NCBI GenBank assembly: GCA_900549545.1
Contig: URPA01000005.1
Span: forward strand, 5,032 to 69,031
DNA from: an uncultured Eubacteriales bacterium
Lineage (GTDB): Bacteria > Bacillota > Clostridia > Oscillospirales > Oscillospiraceae
DNA length: 64,000 nucleotides
Direction: 5' to 3'
Shown: positions 9,026 to 16,837 of the stretch, one piece after another
How the letters are laid out: each line of letters opens with the position of its first letter
Position numbering within the stretch: the stretch's first letter is position 1
Made by a program: the position numbers and the translations under genes
Notes under the pieces: generated by a model
Seen by the model: only the letters and a program-made list of their open reading frames with translations
Database searches by the model: none
Told to the model about the DNA's origin: nothing

Positions 9026-9053
9026 CCGGGCAGGGGCTAATGCCCCTGCCCGG
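9026..9053 (-). terminator. 12-bp GC-rich stem-loop after the surface-protein gene
   Basis: Perfect 12-bp arms (9026-9037 and 9042-9053) enclose a TAAT loop between the surface-protein stop codon and FHA protein A. The T-run lies on the plus-strand side, so termination of the minus-strand operon would be incomplete. It may separate high expression of the surface protein from the downstream secretion genes. Confidence 0.55.
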
Positions 9054-9088
9054 TTTTCACTTAAAATCTGCCGTGGCGCGGCGAGGCC

Positions 9089-12000
9089 TTACTCCTCTTC
9101 CCCGCCGGTCTTTTTCTTCTTTGCGATGAGAATCACAACCAGCGCGATAAGTGCCGCGCCGCCGATGACGGTGCCCCAGAACAGGCCGGGCTGAGCGTAC
9201 CAGCGCACGAAGAAGTTAGTGGATACCGTTATATCCGGCACGAACTCAAACTCAGGTGCGAAGGGCTCGATATCATCGTCGGTATTGGTTATATTTCCGG
9301 CCAGGTCCTCAATCTCAAAGCGGATGTGCTGTCTGCTGCTCAGCTCACCGAGGACTATCTTGCCGCTGAAGGCGCTTGCGTCCTCGAAGTCGGTCTGAGA
9401 GAAGACCTCTTTCCCGTCAACATAGACCTTGACGGAGGCAAGACCGATAGCGTCGTACACATCAAAGTCGATGCTGTGCTCGTTCTCGTTGTAGGTCGGC
9501 TTCTCCATGCCGAGCACGCTCTCAATCATGGGCTTGGTGCCGTCCTTGAAGAAGGCAAGGCCCATGTCGGCGTAGCGCGCCGTGCCGGAGGTCTTTCCGC
9601 TCTCGCTGTCAGTGGAGCTGACCTCCACCTTGTAGTAGCCGTCATCCGCGAAGCTCGTTGCGGCAATGACATAGGTGTACTTGTACCAGCCGCCCGCTCT
9701 GTGCTCCTCCTGCACCTTTACATCGGCGCTGCTGACGGGCTTGCCGTTGATGCTGATTTTGACGTTGTCCTCAAGAGGAGTCTTGAGCTTGTTGACGCTG
9801 TACTCGCTGATGACGATGTCGTTATCGACGGCCTTGACGTGGCTGCCGTTGATGTCGCTGACACCGGTGCCGAACTCATAGACGGAGCCGAAGCGGTTGA
9901 CCGTGAAGGTGACGGTCTGGGCGGCGGCGGTGTTGTTGGCCTTGTCGCGGATGGTCGCCTCAACGGTGTAAACACCGTCCGCGGCCTGTCCGGCGGGAAC
10001 AGCATAGGTGAAGGAGCGGTTGGCCTCGCTGACGGAGTAGACAGTCTCGGTGCCGTCCTTGGTGGCCTTTGTTATCTTCACGGTGATGGCGTCAAGGTTT
10101 GTGTCATCGCCGGTAACGTTGACGGCAATGTCCTTGTCCTTGTAGGCCTTGCCGTTGGCAACGCCGCCGATGACAGGGGCGTGTATCGTGGTGTCAATGA
10201 CAAGTCTGGGGCTGTTATAGGCCTCCATCTCATTTCCAGCCTTGTCAGAGCCGCTGACGCTGAGTCTGTGTTCCCCGTCGCCGGTGATAGTGACAGGGCT
10301 GGTGCTGACATTGGTGTCGGCGTTTGTCTTGAACGCTACGTCTCTGCCCGTGCCGTCAACTTTGGTTTCAATAAGTCCTGCGTCAAAATACTTCTCGGTG
10401 ACATTGATGGTAGCATTAATTGCGCCGTTATAGTAATGCGTGTCACCCTCGACCCTCGCCGCACCGCCGAGATCGACCGCGACAGTGGGCTTCACAGTAT
10501 CGCGGATGTAGGTAATGGAGTCTTCTTTTTCTCTGGTATTCTTGGCCGCGTCTGTGTGCTTCAGGCTGAATTTGTATTCGCCATCTTTTGTAACCATGTA
10601 AGTACCGGTTCCGTCGCTGAGAGACACCTTATCAAAAGCTGCGTCTTTCCAGGGAGCAACCTCCATCTCAGTGCCGGGGTTAGCATCGCCTGCATTAAGG
10701 GCAAATCCAATATCTTCATTGAAATAGAAGGTATTTGCGTCTCCCGTATATTTGTTTTCAGGAGCTTCTTTAGGAAGTGCGATTGAAGGATCAGGTTTTT
10801 TCGTATCGATAACGATAGTCATACTTTCAGTTGTAGTATTGCCGGAGGGGTCAGTGCAAGTTGCGGTAACGGTGTACTTGCCATCAAGTGACAAATCATA
10901 ACTGACTTCTCTGCCAAATTTGCCTTCTTTTTTTGTATCCGCTACGGTGGCAATTGCTTCTGTCCCGCCATCTTTAGTGACACTGATTTCCAAGGCTTTA
11001 CCGCTGTTGCCTTCTTTGATCAAATCATAGTTGGCTTCATCCACGGTGGCGGTAACTGTAACTTTTTCTGCGCTATTAAAATAAGATTCGCCGAAATATG
11101 AAGTATTGCCGTTCGTAGCGTCAGGCTTGCTGCTTTCAATGGTGATTACGGGTGGGTCGTTATCAACAAGGAGATAATCATACACTTTTTTCTCGTCAAA
11201 GTTTCTCGTTGTATGATGTTCTCCTTCATTTCCAAGCATATCCACAGCCCAGAACTCGATCTGATAGATTTGACCAGATTCAACAGAAAATTTGCTCTCT
11301 ACCTTTTTTGCACCAATTTCTTCAGGTGCAATCAGATTTGAATCTGTAGCATCGCCAAGCGTTGACTCAAAAGTGATGGCATCCAACTCCGCCTTCCATG
11401 CCTTGTGTTCTTCATCGTAAGTCTGTTTTTCTTCATCCGTTGCGTTTTCAGGCAGGATAGGCTTCTCTTTCATTTTAGCTGCGATTGCGTTGTTGTATTT
11501 CTTCATTGAAGAGCTTCTTAAAAGAACATGGATTTCTTTAACGCCTGATGCTGCATCCTCGCTGCTGATTGTAATCTCAGTTGTATTCGGTTTGGTCGAG
11601 CCAAAGCTGATATTATTCCAAATTGTCTCCCATACGCTGATTTCGCTCTGGTCGATTGTAGTCACCGGGCCGTTGCAGTCAGCATTGACAGGCAGCGCGC
11701 ATTTGGAGATTATGCCGGTATCAGTCTCCTTAACAAACACCTGCACACCTTCGCCATCGGGCAGTTCGATAGAATTATTGAACTCACCCCCGAGCGTTCC
11801 GGATACGGTCAAGCCGGTACAATTCAATACAGGCTTTACGTCCCCATCCTTTACATACCAACCGTCATCGGTCAGCTTGCCACCGTCAATGCTATAATCG
11901 CCCTCTTCAAGCGTCTTTGTGCCATATTTCACGGTGACAGTTACCTTCACAAAATCTGCGGGAGACGGTGTCCAAAGCGCACCAGACGCCGCCTTTTTTA

Positions 12001-13120
12001 TGGTAAGGTCGAAAGTGAATCCCTCATCACCGATCAATTCTGCAAGATTATCCAAGTTTGCCTTGTTTACTGTTAATGTTATTTCTTTTGACCATTTGTT
12101 TACTGTAGGATCACTGAAAACTCCTATAGCCTTATCGTCAAGCTCAGCTGTAACTTTGCCATTATGGCCATTTCCATCAAACTTGTAGCCAATAACAAAA
12201 GAAAAATCTCCGCTTGAATTCAGCTTAACAGTCTGCGTAAGGTCATTGCTATCTACTTGAATGATATGATCGCCCTCCGGTATGGTGGACGCTGCTAATT
12301 TAAGGGTAAAAGCGGCGGTGCTGTTCTCGTGGTTATCGTCACCTGCCACGGTAGCGGTCAGTTTATATTCTCCGGCTTCTTTCATCGTCAGAGTGAGCAC
12401 ACCGGCATTATAAGCATAAGAATAGCTGGACGCATCAATTTCGGTGTCTTCTGCCTTCAGTTCGAAGCTGATCAGGCCCGCGGTAGTTCCTTCGGTATAG
12501 GCCTCGGTTATATTGACCGTTGTTGTGTATGTATCAGCCGTGATCGTGTCCGAGATCTCAGCGTTATGCTCGATAGCAGCTCCGTCTTTATCGGTAAAGG
12601 TGATCGTTTTATCTGACTCCGCCTTCGCAATGGTAACACTGACAGGGCCTTCGGTAGTTACTGTCCCGTCCTCTGCTGTGATACTTGCCATGATCTCATA
12701 TGTACCGGCAGCAATCACTTTTACAGCAGTTATGTCGTCGACCGGCTGCGCCGTGACATCAACGCCGTCCTTAGTAACCGTGTACTTTGCAGTGTAGTTT
12801 TCCTTGACCTCAGCCGCAGTAATAAGCTGCTTCTCGGTTCCATCGTACACAAGTCCCTCTGCCGGGGTCATGGTCACTATCGGATCGGTCGTCGTATCCC
12901 CTGCGTCGAGCGGGGTGGTCTCGTCCTTGATGTCCTCGGTCTGTTTGGTTTCCTTCTGCTCGCCGTCGGCAGGCGCTGTGACGTCTGTCGTCTGGTCGGG
13001 CGCGGGCGTCTCCTCAGCGAACGCGCTGACGGCGGTGAAGGGCAGCATGCCCGCCACCATCACGAACGTCAACGCAATGGCAAGCAAACGCTTAATGCTT
13101 TCTTTGCTTTTTCTGCTCAT
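9089..13120 (-). CDS. Large membrane-anchored surface protein with Ig-like repeats
   Basis: A 1343-residue exported protein. A Sec signal peptide is clear: basic start, hydrophobic core, cleavage expected after SAFA at residue 35. Residues 40-90 are acidic and Thr-rich. Most of the rest consists of beta-rich Ig-like modules whose joints read D-x-x-x-P (VDNDPP, IDTKKP, RDTVKP, DGTKP). One hydrophobic segment at about 1312-1333 precedes KKKKTGGEEE, so it is anchored by a C-terminal membrane helix rather than by LPXTG. The gene is 2 bp from a small membrane-protein gene in the kinase/secretion run. The N-terminal half is noticeably more AT-rich than the C-terminal half. Function unknown; an extracellular scaffold or adhesin is plausible. 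Confidence 0.8.
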   Translation of the reverse strand: MSRKSKESIKRLLAIALTFVMVAGMLPFTAVSAFAEETPAPDQTTDVTAPADGEQKETKQTEDIKDETTPLDAGDTTTDPIVTMTPAEGLVYDGTEKQLITAAEVKENYTAKYTVTKDGVDVTAQPVDDITAVKVIAAGTYEIMASITAEDGTVTTEGPVSVTIAKAESDKTITFTDKDGAAIEHNAEISDTITADTYTTTVNITEAYTEGTTAGLISFELKAEDTEIDASSYSYAYNAGVLTLTMKEAGEYKLTATVAGDDNHENSTAAFTLKLAASTIPEGDHIIQVDSNDLTQTVKLNSSGDFSFVIGYKFDGNGHNGKVTAELDDKAIGVFSDPTVNKWSKEITLTVNKANLDNLAELIGDEGFTFDLTIKKAASGALWTPSPADFVKVTVTVKYGTKTLEEGDYSIDGGKLTDDGWYVKDGDVKPVLNCTGLTVSGTLGGEFNNSIELPDGEGVQVFVKETDTGIISKCALPVNADCNGPVTTIDQSEISVWETIWNNISFGSTKPNTTEITISSEDAASGVKEIHVLLRSSSMKKYNNAIAAKMKEKPILPENATDEEKQTYDEEHKAWKAELDAITFESTLGDATDSNLIAPEEIGAKKVESKFSVESGQIYQIEFWAVDMLGNEGEHHTTRNFDEKKVYDYLLVDNDPPVITIESSKPDATNGNTSYFGESYFNSAEKVTVTATVDEANYDLIKEGNSGKALEISVTKDGGTEAIATVADTKKEGKFGREVSYDLSLDGKYTVTATCTDPSGNTTTESMTIVIDTKKPDPSIALPKEAPENKYTGDANTFYFNEDIGFALNAGDANPGTEMEVAPWKDAAFDKVSLSDGTGTYMVTKDGEYKFSLKHTDAAKNTREKEDSITYIRDTVKPTVAVDLGGAARVEGDTHYYNGAINATINVTEKYFDAGLIETKVDGTGRDVAFKTNADTNVSTSPVTITGDGEHRLSVSGSDKAGNEMEAYNSPRLVIDTTIHAPVIGGVANGKAYKDKDIAVNVTGDDTNLDAITVKITKATKDGTETVYSVSEANRSFTYAVPAGQAADGVYTVEATIRDKANNTAAAQTVTFTVNRFGSVYEFGTGVSDINGSHVKAVDNDIVISEYSVNKLKTPLEDNVKISINGKPVSSADVKVQEEHRAGGWYKYTYVIAATSFADDGYYKVEVSSTDSESGKTSGTARYADMGLAFFKDGTKPMIESVLGMEKPTYNENEHSIDFDVYDAIGLASVKVYVDGKEVFSQTDFEDASAFSGKIVLGELSSRQHIRFEIEDLAGNITNTDDDIEPFAPEFEFVPDITVSTNFFVRWYAQPGLFWGTVIGGAALIALVVILIAKKKKTGGEEE

Positions 13121-13121
13121 T

Positions 13122-13598
13122 TCAATTTTCTCTCCTTGTCTTCAACTTTTTGATAAGATGATATATTCTCCCGTTAAAAAGGCTGTGCATTATCAGTGAA
13201 AAAACCGTGACCGCGATAAGCGCGAAGGTGAGTATATCGCCGCCGGATTTTATCAGGACGACAGCCGTCGCTATGATAGAGGCAGGCAGCAGAATGTCAA
13301 AAACCGCCGCTGTGCCGTTAGAAAAGAAGCTTAAAATGCCGGGTGGGTGGGCGCGGATGTACTTGGCCTGCGGGTTCGAGGCACAGACCGTTCTGGCATA
13401 GCCCGCCGCCTTTATGAGGAAAATGAACCCGGCCGCAAGCGCCGCCCAGAACAAAAGGCCGTTTATCACAAAGCCCGCTCTTCTGAGCTTATCCGAAAGA
13501 TAATACGGCAGGGGCATCAGCCCGAAGGTCAGCGAAAAGACGCTGAAACTGATGACGCATTTATAAAAGCTGCCCCTCAGTTTGCGCATAACTGTCAA
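13122..13598 (-). CDS. Small multi-pass membrane protein, function unknown
   Basis: A 158-residue protein with about four hydrophobic segments (roughly 14-32, 42-63, 100-118, 122-140) and basic loops and tail. The likely start is TTG at 13598, 7 nt after a GAGGAGGT site. Its first bases overlap the stop of the upstream gene by 4 nt, so translation is probably coupled; an ATG at 13589 is the alternative. I do not recognise a family. Lying between the threonine-array protein and the surface protein, it probably belongs to the same membrane assembly. Confidence 0.6.
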   Translation of the reverse strand: MTVMRKLRGSFYKCVISFSVFSLTFGLMPLPYYLSDKLRRAGFVINGLLFWAALAAGFIFLIKAAGYARTVCASNPQAKYIRAHPPGILSFFSNGTAAVFDILLPASIIATAVVLIKSGGDILTFALIAVTVFSLIMHSLFNGRIYHLIKKLKTRREN

Positions 13599-14356
13599 CG
13601 GATGACCTCCTCAGTGTGAATCAGAATCACACTTTCAAGAATCGCCCAGCCGTTTTCCTCAAGCGGCGTCTTTTGCGGCATGCTGTCGGTGAGCAGCTCT
13701 GTCTCCGCTTCGACCGGCGTCAGGATTGAGGTCTCCTCGCTCTCCGCGGGCTTTTCGGGCTCCGCCGCCGCCTGCTCCAGAGCGGCTGTCTCCGGCAGCT
13801 CGTCCTCCGTCAGCGGGGCCGTCTCGCCAAAGTCATCCAGCGGGGCCGTCTCGCCAAAGTCATCCGGCGCGGCGGGGGCGCCCATGCCGTTATCATCAAG
13901 CGGCGTGGTCTCCTCCATGCCGGGCTCATTGAGCGGCGTAGTCTCCTCCATGCCGGACTCATTGAGCGGCGTGGTCTCCTCCATGCCTGGCTCATTGAGC
14001 GGGGTGGTCTCGTCTGAGCCGAAGTCATCGAGCGGGGTGGTCTCATCCGCGCCGAAGCCGTCGAGCGGCAGGGTCTCATCCGAGCCGACGCCCCCTGCGG
14101 CCGTATTATTCAGCCGCATTGACTTTGTCAGCGTGGCGCGCTGCTCATTCACGCGCCCGGGAGTGAAGGCCTTATCCCCGCTGCGCTCATTGGCGGAGCG
14201 GATTTTCGCGATGTTTTTCTTTGCCGTGCGCCCGGACAAATCGCCTATGACCTCCGGGATTTTGAACAGGAAGAAGAACAAAACCGCAAGCGCGAGGCAC
14301 AGCCCCGCCGCAGCGTAAGCTACGATGGACAAAGTTGAAAATGTTTGTGCTGTCAC
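13595..14356 (-). CDS. Membrane protein with repeated ETTPL-type threonine motifs (candidate FHA ligand array)
   Basis: A 253-residue protein with one membrane helix at about 9-32, followed by basic residues that place the remainder in the cytoplasm. Residues 93-222 carry about eleven tandem motifs of the form E-T-x-x-L with D or N after Leu in most copies (DETTPLDDFG, EETTPLNEPG, GETAPLDDFG, ETSIL, ETELL). This resembles the ETT acceptor motif phosphorylated by PknB-type kinases in GarA/OdhI, and pT-x-x-L fits FHA ligand preferences. It overlaps the kinase gene by 4 bp. I infer a phospho-switchable scaffold recruiting the FHA proteins to the membrane. No known family was recognised. Confidence 0.75.
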   Translation of the reverse strand: MTAQTFSTLSIVAYAAAGLCLALAVLFFFLFKIPEVIGDLSGRTAKKNIAKIRSANERSGDKAFTPGRVNEQRATLTKSMRLNNTAAGGVGSDETLPLDGFGADETTPLDDFGSDETTPLNEPGMEETTPLNESGMEETTPLNEPGMEETTPLDDNGMGAPAAPDDFGETAPLDDFGETAPLTEDELPETAALEQAAAEPEKPAESEETSILTPVEAETELLTDSMPQKTPLEENGWAILESVILIHTEEVIR

Positions 14357-16047
14357 TTTCCTTTCGCCTCACTTCCTACCATATCCCAGTTCTCTATGCT
14401 TTCCCGGTAGCTTGCATAGTTGTCCAGAATCTCGTTGCGCATGGCCATAGCGCCCTCCTTATGGGGCTGCACGCTGCTTGCCTCGTTATAGATTTTGTCA
14501 AGCAGCTCAAGGACAGTATCCTTATCTATTCCAAGCTGACTCATCGTGGGCCGCTGGTCGTTGAGCAGCGAGAACACCGTGTTATACAGGGAGAGCTTTG
14601 TATACGCGTCGGTGTTGCCGATAGCGTCAACGGATTGGTTCATGACCTCTATCAGCTCCTCATAGTCGGCCTGGGAGGCCTCCGCGACGCTTGCGCTCTC
14701 GAAAATGAAGTCCTTATTGAACTTGCAGACCTGATAGAAGCAATCCGATGCCTGCCTGTGTTCAAAATCCACGTTCATCAGCCGCTCATCCGTGGCGTTG
14801 GCCCTGAAGAACTGGTAGGCCTTGTTGACCCGGTCCCTGAACACGTTCTGCTCCCCGTTGCCGGGGCTGTAATAGCTGAAGTACAGCGCGCCGATGCGGT
14901 AATTCAGCTCCGCGATGTCCGCCGGGGTGTTGCCCGCGTCGGCCAGCATGTCGTCAATTGTCTTGGTCGAGTATATCGCGCTGAGCTTCGCATTCTCCGC
15001 GACGCCGAAGCTCGCCGAATCCCCGTAATACTCAACAAGCTTCTCCACGCCCTCCGCGCGGTCAGGGTAGATATCAATACCGGCGAGGATGTTCTCCTCG
15101 ATGTTGCTGTTGATAAGCTTGTCAAACTGGTTGTTGTTTATCTTCGTCGCCTGATTTGCGCACAGGATGCCGCTCAGCGCGAAGACAAGGCTTAATGCGA
15201 GCGCCCCGAAGAAGGTCCACAGCCTGCGCTTCTGCTTGCGCTTATGGCCCTTGGTGACAAGCTCCGGGTGCTGGAGGTCGTACATGAGGTCCGCGCAGGA
15301 CTGGTATCTGTTTTCAGCCGCGGGCTGCACGCATTTTTCAATGATCGCCTCTATTCCGTCTGAAATCTTCTGATTCCAGTAGCGCACCGGGTGGTATTCG
15401 TAATCCCGCGCTCTCGGGTCAAGCCCCGTGAGCATATGGTGCATGGTCATGCCCAGCGCGTAGATGTCGGAGCGGGGGTCGGTGCGGCCATTGTACTGCT
15501 CGGGCGGAGCGTAGCCCCTCGTGCCGAGCACGGTGGTATCGGCCATGTCCTGCTTAAACTCGCGGGCTATGCCGAAGTCGATAATCTTGATGTTGCCGTC
15601 GGGCTTGAGCATGACGTTGCCCGGCTTCATATCGCGGTAGATTATCGGCGGGCGCTGGGAATGGAGGTAGGACAGGACGTCGCATATCTGCATGGCCCAC
15701 TCCAGAACCTGCTCCTCCGGCTGCGCGCCGTACTCGTTGATTATCTTGTCCAGCGATTCACCTTCGATATAGTCCATGACGACGCAGAAGGTCTCGCCCT
15801 GGTCGATTATGTCCTGAATATGGGGCAGCGCGCCATGGTCCAGCGACTTCATCAGGTTCGCTTCCGCCTGAAGGCTGTGGCTGTACATATCGTCGTTGGC
15901 GTCGCGCCCGGAGCGCCTGATTTCCTTGACCGCCCACTGCTTGTTCATGTTCTTGTCCATCGCGAGGAACACAGTGGACATGCCGCCATGGCCTATCTCT
16001 TTAAGTATCTCGTAGCGGCCGTTAAAAATATCGCCTATTCTAATCAC
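14353..16047 (-). CDS. Membrane Ser/Thr protein kinase without PASTA domains
   Basis: A Hanks-type kinase: glycine loop GHGGMS at 19-24, catalytic Lys in AVKEI near 41, YRDMKPGN at 137-144, DFG at 157-159 and an activation segment with DTTVLGTRGYAPPEQ. A membrane helix spans about 277-297 and is followed by some 265 outer residues that look helical and TPR-like, with no PASTA repeats. It therefore differs from the PrkC/Stk1 kinases that sense peptidoglycan. It is encoded 12 bp after a PP2C phosphatase and overlaps the threonine-array gene by 4 bp. The activation-loop TTVL resembles that protein's acceptor motifs. Kinase activity is confident; substrates are inferred. Confidence 0.92.
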   Translation of the reverse strand: MIRIGDIFNGRYEILKEIGHGGMSTVFLAMDKNMNKQWAVKEIRRSGRDANDDMYSHSLQAEANLMKSLDHGALPHIQDIIDQGETFCVVMDYIEGESLDKIINEYGAQPEEQVLEWAMQICDVLSYLHSQRPPIIYRDMKPGNVMLKPDGNIKIIDFGIAREFKQDMADTTVLGTRGYAPPEQYNGRTDPRSDIYALGMTMHHMLTGLDPRARDYEYHPVRYWNQKISDGIEAIIEKCVQPAAENRYQSCADLMYDLQHPELVTKGHKRKQKRRLWTFFGALALSLVFALSGILCANQATKINNNQFDKLINSNIEENILAGIDIYPDRAEGVEKLVEYYGDSASFGVAENAKLSAIYSTKTIDDMLADAGNTPADIAELNYRIGALYFSYYSPGNGEQNVFRDRVNKAYQFFRANATDERLMNVDFEHRQASDCFYQVCKFNKDFIFESASVAEASQADYEELIEVMNQSVDAIGNTDAYTKLSLYNTVFSLLNDQRPTMSQLGIDKDTVLELLDKIYNEASSVQPHKEGAMAMRNEILDNYASYRESIENWDMVGSEAKGK

Positions 16048-16058
16048 AATCTGTCACC

Positions 16059-16820
16059 TCATTCTGTTTTTATGAGGATAACAGAAATGTTATCTCTCTC
16101 TCTTCTTTTCTTGACCAGTGTTATCAGATACTTGGCGTTGTTGTGCATGGCCTCCTTATTGAGGAGGTTTATCGGGTTGAGCGAGTCAAATATCTCCGCC
16201 GGTGTTATCTCATGCCGGAAGCCGTCCGAGCAGAGCATATATGCCCCCTTGCGGGTTCTGCCGTAAATCATATCCGGCCTCATGTTTCTCGACGCGCCGA
16301 CGCACTGCAAAAGTATGCTGCGCCGCCTGTCGGTCCGCGCCTGCTCCTCTGTCATGTTCCCGCGCTCAACCTCACGGGCGACAAAGGTCTGGTCCTTCGT
16401 CAGCAGGTCGAGCGACGGCCCTATGTAATAGGCTCTCGAATCGCCCACGTGCATGATGACGTACTCCTCGCCGATGAAAAGCATGCCGGTGAAGGTCGTC
16501 CCCATGCTCTCGTTGGGGTCTGTGAGATACGCCATGATCTCCGCGTTGAGCCGGTGCAAAAGCCGCTCCATATCCGCCCCGATTTCCGGCAGCGTTACGC
16601 TGGCCGCCAGCTCCGGGAGGGAAGTTTCAAACCATTTGTCAAAAGCCCGGATAACATGGGCGCTGGCAAGCTCGCCCTTTGAAAGGCCGCCCATGCCGTC
16701 GCAAATGATTGCCATCAGGACCTCTCCGCGCGGCGTCTGCGCGTGCTTTATGAGGATGCTGTCCTGATTTATCGGCTTGACAATTCCCGCGTCAGTGTCT
16801 GCCGTTGCAATAAAACGCAT
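16059..16820 (-). CDS. PP2C-family Ser/Thr protein phosphatase
   Basis: A 253-residue single-domain PP2C phosphatase. The metal and active-site motifs occur in order: NQDS near 19, CDGMGG near 40-45, HVGDSRAYY near 125, LCSDGFRH near 198 and DNISVILI at the end. It is cytoplasmic, with no membrane segment. It lies between FHA protein B (18 bp) and the kinase (12 bp), so it is the probable eraser of the kinase's phosphothreonine marks. Firmicutes commonly pair one PP2C with one kinase; this pair is not in the usual prkC context near rsgA or fmt. Confidence 0.93.
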   Translation of the reverse strand: MRFIATADTDAGIVKPINQDSILIKHAQTPRGEVLMAIICDGMGGLSKGELASAHVIRAFDKWFETSLPELAASVTLPEIGADMERLLHRLNAEIMAYLTDPNESMGTTFTGMLFIGEEYVIMHVGDSRAYYIGPSLDLLTKDQTFVAREVERGNMTEEQARTDRRRSILLQCVGASRNMRPDMIYGRTRKGAYMLCSDGFRHEITPAEIFDSLNPINLLNKEAMHNNAKYLITLVKKRRERDNISVILIKTE

Positions 16821-16837
16821 TTTCCTCCGCTCCTTTA

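Noticed and set aside
9326..10786. Plus-strand frame of 486 codons opposite the surface-protein gene
   Set aside because: Antisense to the Ig-like gene, with a repetitive Val/Asp/Gly content that mirrors the repeats on the other strand; no start signals.
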